Made by a program: the position numbers and the translations under genes
Source of the DNA: Eubacteriaceae bacterium
GTDB taxonomy: Bacteria > Bacillota > Clostridia > Lachnospirales > Lachnospiraceae
Direction of reading: 5' to 3'
NCBI GenBank assembly: GCA_910574915.1
Contig: CAJTCR010000022.1
Location: 20,294 to 84,293 of the forward strand
DNA length: 64,000 bases
The notes under the pieces: generated by a model
What the model was told of the DNA's origin: nothing
What the model saw: only the letters and a program-made list of their open reading frames with translations
The model's database searches: none
In this document: piece after piece, positions 16,865-25,222 of the stretch
How positions within the stretch are numbered: the first letter of the stretch is position 1
Layout of the letters: each line of letters starts with the position of its first letter

Positions 16865-18172
16865 ATGGAAAATCTGATCGTAGAACTGTCGAAATATTTG
16901 ATGATCCTGTTATTTGCATGTTATACCTTTATGTGCTTTTATGCATTAAACGGGAAAAAATCAGGCAGACGGCAGAAAAGGATCTTAAAAAAACAAACGA
17001 AGCTCATATTTTTAATACATTTAAACGCATTTGCAGTGATGTTTGCGGTAAAAAAGACACAAGACGTGCTGATTGCGTATGTGATGCAGGCTGCGCTTTT
17101 ATGTTGTATCCTTGTGATTTACAAATATATTTACAAGCGTGCCTCCTGGCTGGTCGTCAACAATATGTGTATGCTCCTTGCCATAGGGCTTATGATTTTG
17201 TTCCGCCTCAACCAGGAGAAGGCGCTGCGCCAGTATGAGATCGCGGTTGCGGCGGTGGTGATTACACTGATCGTGCCTTTCGTTATCCACAAGCTGCATT
17301 TTCTTTACAGGCTTGCCTGGCTGTATGCCGTGGCAGGCATTGCGCTGCTTGCGGCGGTTGCGGTGCTTGGCTCGGTAAGCTACGGCGCTAAGCTTTCGTT
17401 TCGGGTAGCAGGCATCGCCATTCAACCGTCCGAGTTTGTCAAGATCCTGTTTGTGTTTTTTACGGCGTCGATGCTGGCAAAATCTACGGAATTTGCGCAG
17501 GTTGCAAAAGCGACCGCCGTTGCGGCGTTACATGTCATAATTTTGGTCGTTTCCAAAGACCTGGGCGCTGCGCTGATTTTTTTTATTACCTATCTGGTTA
17601 TGCTGTATGTGGCGACACGCAGCCCGTTTTATTTTGTCAGCGGGTTTCTAAGCGGCAGCGTGGCTTCTGTAGCGGCGTATAAGCTGTTTCGGCATGTACG
17701 GGTGCGCGTCAGCGCATGGAAAGACCCGCTTTCCGTTATTGATAACGAAGGCTACCAGGTCTGCCAGTCGCTGTTTGCCATCGGTACCGGAGGGTGGTTT
17801 GGCATGGGGCTGTACCAGGGAATGCCGAATAAGATCCCGATTGTAGAAGAGGACTTTATTTTTGCGGCAGTTTCAGAAGAGCTGGGCGGTATTTTCGCGG
17901 TCTGCCTGATTATGGTATGCGCAAGCTGCTATTTGATGTTTTTAAATATCGCCATGCAGATCCAGGATGTGTTTTACAAGTTGATTGCCCTTGGGCTTGG
18001 CACTGTCTATGGGTTCCAGGTCGTATTGACCGTCGGCGGCGTAACGAAGTTTATCCCGTCAACGGGAGTGACGCTTCCGCTTGTAAGCTACGGCGGCAGC
18101 TCCTTACTGAGTACGTTTATCCTGTTTGCGGTGATCCAGGGGCTTTATATTTTAAGGGAAGAAGAGAGTTAG
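16865..18172 (+). CDS. FtsW/RodA/SpoVE family peptidoglycan glycosyltransferase
   Basis: 435 residues with about ten to eleven membrane spans. The SEDS signatures are visible: FRVAGIAIQPSEFVKI, a DLGAALIFF segment, and near the end GVTLPLVSYGGSS. SEDS proteins polymerise lipid II together with a cognate class B PBP, and the next gene encodes one, giving a probable working pair for septal, elongation or spore-cortex synthesis. The first ~130 residues contain extra hydrophobic segments compared with RodA. TAGGAGA precedes the start. Confidence 0.92.
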   Translation: MENLIVELSKYLMILLFACYTFMCFYALNGKKSGRRQKRILKKQTKLIFLIHLNAFAVMFAVKKTQDVLIAYVMQAALLCCILVIYKYIYKRASWLVVNNMCMLLAIGLMILFRLNQEKALRQYEIAVAAVVITLIVPFVIHKLHFLYRLAWLYAVAGIALLAAVAVLGSVSYGAKLSFRVAGIAIQPSEFVKILFVFFTASMLAKSTEFAQVAKATAVAALHVIILVVSKDLGAALIFFITYLVMLYVATRSPFYFVSGFLSGSVASVAAYKLFRHVRVRVSAWKDPLSVIDNEGYQVCQSLFAIGTGGWFGMGLYQGMPNKIPIVEEDFIFAAVSEELGGIFAVCLIMVCASCYLMFLNIAMQIQDVFYKLIALGLGTVYGFQVVLTVGGVTKFIPSTGVTLPLVSYGGSSLLSTFILFAVIQGLYILREEES

Positions 18173-18200
18173 CAGCAAAGGATTTGGTGACAGAATATTG

Positions 18201-19709
18201 ATGAAAAAAGATTGGAAAAGAACAGACCCTGAGCAACTAGAAGAACGGCGCAGAAAAAAAGACGCCAAAAAGTTTTGGAACGAGCAGGCAGGCGAAACGG
18301 CAAATACCGTCAGAAACCGGGAGTTTGCTGTTGTTGCCTATTTGTTTCTGGCGGTTTTTTTAGGAATGATTGCGTATTTTACTTATTTTCAGGTGGAAAA
18401 AAGCGAGGCGTTTATTAACAGTCCCTATAATGCCAGACAGGACGCGTTTGCTGACCGGATCAGGCGGGGCGATATTGTGACGGCGCAAAAAGAGGTGATC
18501 GCCACGACCAAAACGGCAAAAGACGGCACCGAGTCTAGGAGCTATCCATACGGCAGGCTGTTTGCGCACGCGGCAGGTTTTTCTACAAACGGAAAAGCAG
18601 GGCTTGAATCCATCGGCAATTTCCAGCTACTGCGTTCGCACGCTTTTTTTCTGGAAAAAATCTTAAACGAGCTGAAAGATCAGAAAAATATCGGGGATAC
18701 GCTTGTGACGACGCTCGACCTGCGTGTACAGCAAGCGGCATACGACGCGCTTGCAGGCAATCAGGGAGCGGTCATTGCCATGCAGCCTTCGACTGGAAAA
18801 ATACTTGCGATGGTTTCAAAGCCCGACTTTGACCCGAACACGATTGCCGCAGACTGGGAGAGCATTACCGCGCAAAGCAGCTCCTCGGTGCTTGTAAACC
18901 GCGTGACACAGGGGCTGTATCCGCCTGGCTCCACGTTTAAAATCTTTACGCTGCTGGAATATATGAAGGAAAACCGCAGCTATAAGCAATATGGCTATCA
19001 GTGCAGCGGAAGCATTACAAAAGACGGAAACGCCATCCGCTGCTTTGGAAATGCGGTGCATGGGCAGGAAGACTTACAGTCAGCGTTTGCGCATTCCTGC
19101 AATGCTTCGTTTTCCGAGATCGGATTGTCGCTCGATCTGGACCGGTTTGCAAAAACAAACGAAGCGCTGCTGTTTAATAAAAAGCTGCCATGTGAATTTC
19201 CATATAAGCAAAGCAGCTTTCCGCTTGCGTCCGGCGCTTCTTCCTGGGAAGTCATGCAGACCTCGATCGGACAGGGGAAAACACTTGTAACGCCGTATCA
19301 TCTGGCGCTTGTTATGTGCGCCATTGCCAATGACGGCATTTTAATGAAGCCGTATATCGTAGACCGGGTGGAAAACCATGACGGTGTGGAAGTAACCGTA
19401 AATGAGCCGGAAACATACAAAGAGCTTTTAACGCCGAAAAAATCAAAGACGCTCCAGCAGTATTTACGGGCAGTCGTTACCGAAGGGACGGCAACGGCAT
19501 TAAACGTGCCTGGCTACACGGCAGCCGGGAAGACCGGTTCTGCGGAATTTACAAGCGCGAAGGACAGCCATGCCTGGTTTGTTGGGTATGCCTCCAAAGA
19601 AGGCGTGCCAGACCTTGCCGTATCGGTGATTGTGGAGGGCGCTGGGACAGGCGGCTCTTATGCGGTGCCGGCTGCGAAAGCGGTGTTTGATGCTTATTTT
19701 GGGTCTTGA
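18201..19709 (+). CDS. Class B penicillin-binding protein (transpeptidase)
   Basis: About 502 residues with one N-terminal membrane anchor (FAVVAYLFLAVFLGMIAYF) and an extracellular transpeptidase domain. Active-site motifs: SxxK in PPGSTFKIF, SxN as SCN in AFAHSCNASF, and KTG in AAGKTGSAEF. It cross-links peptidoglycan with the SEDS protein encoded 28 bases upstream. The layout resembles PbpA/FtsI-like proteins with a short dimerisation region. The ATG at 18201 is preferred over a TTG at 18198; the Shine-Dalgarno is weak. Confidence 0.92.
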   Translation: MKKDWKRTDPEQLEERRRKKDAKKFWNEQAGETANTVRNREFAVVAYLFLAVFLGMIAYFTYFQVEKSEAFINSPYNARQDAFADRIRRGDIVTAQKEVIATTKTAKDGTESRSYPYGRLFAHAAGFSTNGKAGLESIGNFQLLRSHAFFLEKILNELKDQKNIGDTLVTTLDLRVQQAAYDALAGNQGAVIAMQPSTGKILAMVSKPDFDPNTIAADWESITAQSSSSVLVNRVTQGLYPPGSTFKIFTLLEYMKENRSYKQYGYQCSGSITKDGNAIRCFGNAVHGQEDLQSAFAHSCNASFSEIGLSLDLDRFAKTNEALLFNKKLPCEFPYKQSSFPLASGASSWEVMQTSIGQGKTLVTPYHLALVMCAIANDGILMKPYIVDRVENHDGVEVTVNEPETYKELLTPKKSKTLQQYLRAVVTEGTATALNVPGYTAAGKTGSAEFTSAKDSHAWFVGYASKEGVPDLAVSVIVEGAGTGGSYAVPAAKAVFDAYFGS

Positions 19710-19729
19710 GAAGAGAAAGGGGCGGGAGG

Positions 19730-21235
19730 ATGGCAAAAGTATTTAATGTAACGGCTGTTTGTCTGCCGGATGAACACTACATGGTAGACCTAAGCAGCCG
19801 CCTAGAAGAGATGAAAGGCTATGTCGATGCTGGAAAATATTTTATGGTCAACCGGGCAAGGCAGTATGGGAAAACGACGACGTTAATGGCTTTGGAACAG
19901 TATTTACAGAAAGAATATGACGTTATTTTTATCGATTTCCAGATGTTTGGAAACGATGAATTTGCTTCCGAAAACAGATTTGCGCTGTCTTTTGCGGAAA
20001 CGTTTGTACAGCTTTTAAAGGAGACCGATGCTGCAAAGAATAAGAACTTGCAGGAAGTGGCAGGCAGGATGCAGGCATTTGCAGATGCAGGCAATACAGG
20101 CTACCGCCTAAAGCGTCTGTTTGAAGATTTAAGCAGCATTTGTGCATATGCGGACAAGCCCATCGTTTTGATGATTGACGAAGTAGACAGCGCTGCGTCC
20201 CACCAGGTATTTATAGACTTTCTGGCGCAGATACGTGCATATTATATGAAACGGGCAAAACGGCGGATTTTTCAGTCCGTTATATTAGCAGGTGTATATG
20301 ACGTGAAAAACCTGAAACAAAAGCTTCGTTCACAGGAAGCAAGGGTATACAACAGTCCGTGGAATATTGCGGCTGATTTTGATATTAAGATGAGTTTTTC
20401 CAAAGATGAAATCGCAGGAATGCTGTGTGAATATGAATCGGATTACCATACCGGAATGGATCTGAATGCGATTGCAGAAAGCATTTTTGCGTATACATCA
20501 GGTTATCCGTTTTTGGTATCCAGGCTGTGTGAGCTTATGGATGAGCAGGTCAGTAAAAAGGAAGTATTTGGTTCTAGGCAGGCGTCATGGACACAGGAGG
20601 GATTTCAGGAAGCGGTCAGGATGATTTTATCTGAGAAAAATACACTGTTTGATTCGCTTACCGGAAAGCTGGCAGCCAGTCCGCAGTTAAATGCGATGCT
20701 GTATTCTCTGCTTTTTACTGGAAAAAGCATTGCTTTTCATCCAGATGAACCTGTGCTGAATCTTGCTGCTATGCTTGGGTTTATCAAGGAACAAAATGGT
20801 GTTGCTGTCCTTGCAAACCGTATTTTTGAAATGCGTCTGTATAACCTGTTTCTTTCTTCGGCACAAATGCAGGAGTTAGACATTTACAAAATTTCGTTGG
20901 AGGATAAAAATCATTTTCTTTCGGATGGACATTTGAATATGCGATTGATTTTGGAAACGTTTGTTGTGCATTTTAATGAATTGTATGGAGACAGAGACAG
21001 TGAATTTTTAGAGGAAGAAGGCAGAAAGTATTTTTTGCTCTACTTACGCCCAATTATTAATGGTACTGGAAATTACTATATAGAATCCCGTACAAGGGGG
21101 CTTCGCAGAACAGATGTAATTGTAGATTATCGCGGAAAACAGTATGTGATTGAATTGAAAATCTGGCATGGCAGGGAATACCATCAGCAAGCAGAGATTC
21201 AACAGATGTATCAGAATAAAGATTGCGAAAAGTAG
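19730..21235 (+). CDS. AAA-like domain ATPase (AAA_35-type) with truncated C-terminus
   Basis: 501 residues. The N-terminal ATPase has NRARQYGKTTT in the P-loop position and LMIDEVDS as Walker B. The C-terminal region carries RRTDVIVDYRGKQYVIELKIW, read in two parts as a D-x(n)-E-L-K PD-(D/E)XK-like nuclease or sensor core. Homologues I know usually continue with a 'G-x-x-Q-L-x-D-Y-L' helix and a final strand; here the frame ends soon after the ELKIW core with an unrelated QQMYQNKDCEK, so about 30 residues seem lost. The start at 19730 has a GGGAGG site immediately upstream. The function is unknown; a chromosomal accessory ATPase of expanded gut-bacterial families. Confidence 0.75.
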   Translation: MAKVFNVTAVCLPDEHYMVDLSSRLEEMKGYVDAGKYFMVNRARQYGKTTTLMALEQYLQKEYDVIFIDFQMFGNDEFASENRFALSFAETFVQLLKETDAAKNKNLQEVAGRMQAFADAGNTGYRLKRLFEDLSSICAYADKPIVLMIDEVDSAASHQVFIDFLAQIRAYYMKRAKRRIFQSVILAGVYDVKNLKQKLRSQEARVYNSPWNIAADFDIKMSFSKDEIAGMLCEYESDYHTGMDLNAIAESIFAYTSGYPFLVSRLCELMDEQVSKKEVFGSRQASWTQEGFQEAVRMILSEKNTLFDSLTGKLAASPQLNAMLYSLLFTGKSIAFHPDEPVLNLAAMLGFIKEQNGVAVLANRIFEMRLYNLFLSSAQMQELDIYKISLEDKNHFLSDGHLNMRLILETFVVHFNELYGDRDSEFLEEEGRKYFLLYLRPIINGTGNYYIESRTRGLRRTDVIVDYRGKQYVIELKIWHGREYHQQAEIQQMYQNKDCEK

Positions 21236-21285
21236 ATGTTTATAATATAATTACAAGATGAAATCAAAAAAGACACACGATTTTC

Positions 21286-21314
21286 TTGCATGTGAATCAA
21301 AAAAGGGGTATACT
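21286..21314 (+). promoter_or_regulatory. Promoter of the NUDIX gene
   Basis: TTGCAT (21286-21291), a 17-base spacer and TATACT (21309-21314), 64 bases before the start. Confidence 0.8.
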
Positions 21315-21377
21315 ACTGATTAGTTATTTGTTTCAGGCACTTTGTCTGTGGCAAGAACCACATCAGGAGGTGTTGTG

Positions 21378-21830
21378 ATGATAGAGGCAACGAGTTGTGG
21401 TGGTGTGGTAATATTCCGTGGTAAGATTCTGCTGCTTTATAAAAACTATAAGAACAAGTACGAAGGATGGGTTCTACCAAAGGGAACCGTGGAACAGGGT
21501 GAGGATTACAAAGAGACAGCAGCCCGTGAGGTACTGGAAGAAACCGGTGTGAGTGCGGCAATTATCAAATATATTGGTAAAAGCCAGTATACCTTTAATG
21601 TACCGGAGGATACGGTGGAAAAAGAAGTCCACTGGTATCTGATGATGGCGGACAATTATTACAGCAAGCCACAATGGGAAGAGTATTTTGTGGACTCCGG
21701 TTACTATAAGTTTCATGAAGCTTACCATCTGCTGAAATTTTCCAATGAAAAGCAGATTTTGGAGCAGGCTTACAATGAATACCTGAGTTTGAAAAAGAGT
21801 AATCTGTGGGGAAGCAAAAAATATTTTTGA
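21378..21830 (+). CDS. NUDIX hydrolase
   Basis: This 150-residue protein has a canonical Nudix box, starting at GTVEQGEDYKETAAREVLEE and completed by TGV, which binds Mg2+ and cleaves nucleoside-diphosphate-X bonds. The substrate cannot be told. The start at 21378 is supported by AGGAGG (21365-21370) seven bases upstream; an earlier in-frame ATG at 21342 lacks one. It has its own promoter and its own terminator, so it is monocistronic. Confidence 0.9.
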   Translation: MIEATSCGGVVIFRGKILLLYKNYKNKYEGWVLPKGTVEQGEDYKETAAREVLEETGVSAAIIKYIGKSQYTFNVPEDTVEKEVHWYLMMADNYYSKPQWEEYFVDSGYYKFHEAYHLLKFSNEKQILEQAYNEYLSLKKSNLWGSKKYF

Positions 21831-21842
21831 GATTTTGCAGGC

Positions 21843-21871
21843 AAAGGGACTGTTTTTTGGCAGTCCTTTTG
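21843..21871 (+). terminator. Intrinsic terminator after the NUDIX gene
   Basis: AAAGGGACTG (21843-21852) and CAGTCCTTTT (21861-21870) form a stem around a T-rich loop and run into a short T-tract. Confidence 0.75.
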
Positions 21872-21974
21872 TAAAAAGCAGTAGAGCCAGATCTATCCAT
21901 CTGAGGATGGAACTGGTATGATACGAGGATACGTTTGGCTGGCTGACTGTTCAGAATAGCCGCAAGGAGCCGGA

Positions 21975-22316
21975 ATGATTTGGTATGAAAATTTATATAT
22001 TGGGGAAAGTATCCCTAAGAAAGATGCAAAAATCCGACGTTTAAAATGGAAGATCAATCACAATAAATGCCTTACAAATGCTTTTATTATTGTGTTGTGC
22101 AGGTACGGAACAAACCTGCTGGAAATTATTCCGGCAAGGGAGCTGTGCCAGAGCGCTTATCCAAAGCAAAACCTGTATATCGTAGGGCTGGCAGCAGGAT
22201 ATGACGACGCGCTAAAGACAGCGGCGCTGATTGTGTCCGATGTCTATCAAAAAACAGGCGGCTTCAAGGTGAAACGCTTTATTTTACAGCAGCAAAAGGC
22301 AGGTGACAGCTCATGA
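21975..22316 (+). CDS. Conserved-looking hypothetical protein upstream of DUF2953
   Basis: 113 residues without clear membrane spans or known motifs. The middle (VLCRYGTNLLEIIPARELCQ) and the end (DVYQKTGGFKVKRFILQQ) look folded rather than low complexity. CAAGGAG lies 6-8 bases upstream and its stop overlaps the DUF2953 gene start by 4 bases, so it is the first gene of a three-gene unit ending in gerW. The context suggests a sporulation or envelope role (inference). Confidence 0.65.
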   Translation: MIWYENLYIGESIPKKDAKIRRLKWKINHNKCLTNAFIIVLCRYGTNLLEIIPARELCQSAYPKQNLYIVGLAAGYDDALKTAALIVSDVYQKTGGFKVKRFILQQQKAGDSS

Positions 22317-23587
22317 TAAAGACGGTGGGACTGTTTTTGCTGGCGCTTTTAAAAATTTTTGGCTGGGTGCTGCTTGTCCTGCTGCTGGTGCTTTTCGCAG
22401 CGTTTCTGCTGCTCGTATTTGTGCCGGTACGGTATGACGTCCTTGCTTCCAATGAGAAAAGCATTGCACCCGCTAAGGCAAATCCGGTAGAGAATCTGCG
22501 TCTGCGCATAAAAGTAACCTGGCTGCTGCATTTTATCCATGTATCGGTGATCTATGGAAAAGAAGGGCTGCAAACAAGCGTCCGTGCAGCCGGCATTGAT
22601 CTTATAAAGCTTCTGGCGCGGCTTCGCCGGCGTTCCAGACAGATTGCAGAGCCAGAAGACAAGGAGGACAGCCAGGCTTTTGACCCGGCGCAGACAAAAG
22701 ATCCGGTAGATCGAACCGATCCGTCCAAACAGATAAACGTACCTGACCAGACAGATCCTTTTGAACGAGAAAAAGAAGCTGCATATATAAAGGATGATGG
22801 AACGTTTCAAAATCCAAACAGGACAGACGAACACAATCCAGTCCAAGAACCAACGCAGATATATGAAAACGATCCGATCCAAGAACCAACGCGCACAGAC
22901 GGAAACGATCCGATCCAAGAACCAACGCAGACAGACAGAAACGATTCGATCCAAGAACCAACGCAGACAGACGGAAACGATCCGATCCAAGATGCAGTTC
23001 AAATAGACGGCAATGATTCTGAAAACAAACAAAAACAGAAACAGCAAAAAAAGCGCAAACGCACAAAAAAGCGAACCAAACAGAACATAAAAAGAAAATC
23101 GAAAAACACATCCAGGCAGTCGTTCCGGTCAAAGGCACAGCAGGAAGCAGACGCCGCGCCGCACGCACAGCAGGAATCTGCGCCAAAGGAGGGATTGTTC
23201 CAAAGGATGCGCAGGGTGTACCAAAAGGTGCGCCAGGAAGTCAACGATGAAGCAAACCGTCATGCGATATCCAGCTTATTTTCGGAGCTTTTAAAGCTTC
23301 TGCGCAGCTATAAGCCGAGAAAGCTGCGGGCAGACGTGTCCTTTTCCTTGGCAGATCCTGCGTGGACGGGACATGTAACGGGGATTCTTAGTATGATGCC
23401 CTGGATTTATCGTTATCCATGCCGCATTATCCCGGATTTTACAGCGGATCAGGCGTATGTCGAGGGGGAAGTGCAGGCACGCGGCAAAGTGACGGTAGGT
23501 GTCTTTTTACTGTCGCTGCTGCGCCTTGTGCGGGATAAACAGTTTATGAAAGTCGTCCGCAGGCTATTAAAGCGGGGCGGGGCATAG
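22313..23587 (+). CDS. DUF2953 domain protein with repeat insertion
   Basis: 424 residues. An N-terminal hydrophobic span (VGLFLLALLKIFGWVLLVLL) is followed by the first part of DUF2953 (VPVRYDVLA). About 190 residues of charged, repetitive sequence come next, and the C-terminal DUF2953 part (VSFSLADPAWTGHVTGIL) follows. DUF2953 proteins in clostridia are typically about 200-250 residues and precede gerW, as here. The insertion contains four units of IQEPTQTDGNDP and a Lys-rich KQKQKQQKKRKRTKKRTK stretch. The function is unknown; a sporulation link comes from its neighbour. Confidence 0.85.
   Translation: MIKTVGLFLLALLKIFGWVLLVLLLVLFAAFLLLVFVPVRYDVLASNEKSIAPAKANPVENLRLRIKVTWLLHFIHVSVIYGKEGLQTSVRAAGIDLIKLLARLRRRSRQIAEPEDKEDSQAFDPAQTKDPVDRTDPSKQINVPDQTDPFEREKEAAYIKDDGTFQNPNRTDEHNPVQEPTQIYENDPIQEPTRTDGNDPIQEPTQTDRNDSIQEPTQTDGNDPIQDAVQIDGNDSENKQKQKQQKKRKRTKKRTKQNIKRKSKNTSRQSFRSKAQQEADAAPHAQQESAPKEGLFQRMRRVYQKVRQEVNDEANRHAISSLFSELLKLLRSYKPRKLRADVSFSLADPAWTGHVTGILSMMPWIYRYPCRIIPDFTADQAYVEGEVQARGKVTVGVFLLSLLRLVRDKQFMKVVRRLLKRGGA
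22842..22987 (+). repeat. Four tandem 36-bp coding repeats in the DUF2953 gene
   Basis: CCAAGAACCAACG begins units at 22843, 22879, 22915 and 22951, exactly 36 bp apart. A degenerate fifth start is at 22987 (CCAAGATGCAG). Each unit encodes a version of IQEPTQTDGNDP. Confidence 0.9.
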
Positions 23588-23632
23588 CCCGGCAGATACT
23601 GTAAATAAGATTGAAAAACAGGAGGTATACAA

Positions 23633-24058
23633 ATGTCAGATAACAGCTTTAGTTCAACTGTCGCGTCATTATTTAAAGGAATGGACAGTTTTATTACAAC
23701 AAAAACCGTAGTCGGAGAAGCCGTGCATATCGGCGATACGATTATTCTGCCGCTGGTAGACGTCACGTTCGGCGTAGGGGCTGGCGCGTTTTCCAGCGAA
23801 CACAAAAATAACGGCGGCGGCGGTATGGGCGGCAAGATCTCTCCAAGCGCGGTGTTAGTCATTCAAAATGGCTCGACAAGGCTGGTCAATGTGAAAAACC
23901 AGGACGGCATTACAAAGATTTTGGATATGGTGCCGGATTTTGTAAACAAGTTTACATCCAAGGACAAACAGCCGGAAGCAGATCCGCAGGCGCAGAAAAA
24001 AGCAGCCGATGCACTGGAAAACCAGTTGTCCGAAGCGCTGAATGAAAAACAGGCATAA
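23633..24058 (+). CDS. gerW: GerW (YtfJ) family sporulation protein
   Basis: 141 residues. The family core is visible: VVGEAVHIGDTIILPLVDV, GVGAGAF, then a Gly-rich loop (NGGGGMGG) and ISPSAVLVIQNG. In Bacillus, GerW (YtfJ) is needed for normal spore germination and sits in the forespore. CAGGAGG precedes the start, and DUF2953 directly upstream is the usual neighbour. A strong terminator follows. Confidence 0.93.
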   Translation: MSDNSFSSTVASLFKGMDSFITTKTVVGEAVHIGDTIILPLVDVTFGVGAGAFSSEHKNNGGGGMGGKISPSAVLVIQNGSTRLVNVKNQDGITKILDMVPDFVNKFTSKDKQPEADPQAQKKAADALENQLSEALNEKQA

Positions 24059-24065
24059 AAATAAA

Positions 24066-24117
24066 ATCCAGCACCTGATCCCGTAAATCCGGGTTTCCAA
24101 GGTGCTGGATTGTTTTT
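24066..24117 (+). terminator. Intrinsic terminator after gerW, possibly bidirectional
   Basis: ATCCAGCACCT (24066-24076) and AGGTGCTGGAT (24100-24110) are perfect 11-nt arms, followed by TGTTTTT. It also lies just beyond the stop of the small minus-strand gene. Confidence 0.9.
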
Positions 24118-24130
24118 AAGTATACCTTGG

Positions 24131-24268
24131 CTATCCGCAGAACAGATGGTATCCCAGGACCAGCAAAAGGCAGATGATCGATACCGCAAGCCAGATACTT
24201 TCCAAAAACAGCATGATAACCATTCCGACGGCAACCCAGAACATGGCAAATCCACAGATTCTTTTCAT
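24131..24268 (-). CDS. Small membrane protein of 45 residues
   Basis: The minus strand from the ATG at 24268 to TAG at 24131 encodes MKRICGFAMFWVAVGMVIML and then a second hydrophobic half (IWLAVSIICLLLVLGYHLF). It is a two-span hydrophobic hairpin with a short basic N-terminus. I recall similar 40-50 residue proteins beside rpmB in related bacteria, but could not check this. The Shine-Dalgarno is weak (GAAGTGA). The gene lies between two terminators and downstream of rpmB on the same strand. The function is unknown. Confidence 0.55.
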   Translation of the reverse strand: MKRICGFAMFWVAVGMVIMLFLESIWLAVSIICLLLVLGYHLFCG

Positions 24269-24350
24269 AGTTCACTTCGATTCTATACGTTTTTTGGCAA
24301 CATCTTACGCTTTTCCTTCAGTATATGTGGCAGCCTTTCGTTTAGTCCAT

Positions 24351-24394
24351 AAAAAAAGCTGCCGGCGGCATTTTTTGCTTTTGCGCCCGGCAGC
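24351..24394 (-). terminator. rpmB terminator
   Basis: On the minus strand, GCTGCCGG (complement of 24387-24394) pairs with CCGGCAGC (complement of 24358-24365), followed by a seven-T tract (complement of 24351-24357). Confidence 0.85.
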
Positions 24395-24401
24395 TCCAAT
24401 C

Positions 24402-24587
24402 TTATGCTCTTTCCACTTTTCCAGATTTTAAGCAGGAAGTACAAACGTATAATTTCTTTGTAGCTCCGTTTACCTTGCATCTGACAGATTTGATGTTTGG
24501 TTTGAACATTCTGTTAGATCTTCTATGTGAATGGCTCACATTGTTACCGAAAAGAACGCTTTTCCCACAAACTGAACATTTAGCCAT
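24402..24587 (-). CDS. rpmB: 50S ribosomal protein L28
   Basis: The 61-residue protein starts MAKCSVCGKSVLFGNNVSHS and has a second pair CTSC near the end, so it is the zinc-binding C+ form of L28 with two CxxC pairs. A strong AAGGAGGT Shine-Dalgarno, a consensus promoter 75 bases upstream and a clean terminator make it a monocistronic unit, divergent from the Asp23 gene. Confidence 0.97.
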   Translation of the reverse strand: MAKCSVCGKSVLFGNNVSHSHRRSNRMFKPNIKSVRCKVNGATKKLYVCTSCLKSGKVERA

Positions 24588-24661
24588 AAGAACACCTCCT
24601 TGCGTGATCGAGTGTTTTAAAATCGAAAATCTGACTTCTTTTTCAGACTTACAACACGATT

Positions 24662-24690
24662 ATTCTATCAGAAGCGTTACACAAATGCAA
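24662..24690 (-). promoter_or_regulatory. rpmB promoter
   Basis: On the minus strand, TTGCAT (complement of 24685-24690), a 17-base spacer and TAGAAT (complement of 24662-24667). Confidence 0.8.
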
Positions 24691-24736
24691 GGAGAAATTC
24701 CAGAAAAATTCATTTTTTTTGAAAATGCAAAAATTT

Positions 24737-24767
24737 TGTTTTCTTTTTGGCAAAAAGCGGTTATAAT
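24737..24767 (+). promoter_or_regulatory. Probable promoter for the Asp23-YloV-recG operon
   Basis: A perfect -10 TATAAT lies at 24762-24767. The -35 is poor: TTGTTT at 24737-24742 with a long 19-base spacer. Confidence 0.5.
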
Positions 24768-24849
24768 ATTTTCTAAATAGGTTTGTTGCAGCCGGTGCTT
24801 TTTGCTGCAACTGTGTACAGGATGTTACAAAGATGATTGGAGGTATGCT

Positions 24850-25209
24850 ATGAAAGGGCAGTTTGAAAATGAGTATGGCAGGGTGATCATAGGCAGCGAA
24901 GTAATCGCTACTTATGCAGGTTCCGTTGCAGTGGAATGCTTTGGCATTGTCGGCATGGCGGCGGTTAACGTTAAGGACGGGATTGTTCGGTTACTGAAAA
25001 AAGATTATCTGACACATGGTATAAATGTCGTCATTGAGGAGAACAATGAGATTACGATCAATTTTCATGTGATTATCTCATATGGCGTCAGCATTAGTAC
25101 GGTAACGGATAATCTGATCAGTACGGTCAGATATCGTGTAGAAGAATTCACAGGAATGCACATCAAAAAGATCAACATTTTTGTTGAAGGCGTCCGAGTG
25201 ATCGATTAA
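24850..25209 (+). CDS. Asp23/Gls24 family envelope stress response protein
   Basis: 119 residues from the ATG at 24850, chosen for TTGGAGGT just upstream. The family pattern is clear: ENEYGRVIIGSEVIATYAG, GIVGMAAV, and the C-terminal INIFVEGVRVID. Asp23 proteins form membrane-associated assemblies linked to envelope stress. The gene 13 bases downstream encodes YloV/FakA, a very common pairing in Firmicutes. Confidence 0.92.
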   Translation: MKGQFENEYGRVIIGSEVIATYAGSVAVECFGIVGMAAVNVKDGIVRLLKKDYLTHGINVVIEENNEITINFHVIISYGVSISTVTDNLISTVRYRVEEFTGMHIKKINIFVEGVRVID

Positions 25210-25222
25210 GGAGGATTTGGAA

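Noticed and set aside
22349..23186. Long minus-strand frames with repeated 'V-C-L-R-W-F-L-D' patterns
   Set aside because: They are antisense shadows of the 36-bp repeats in the DUF2953 gene.
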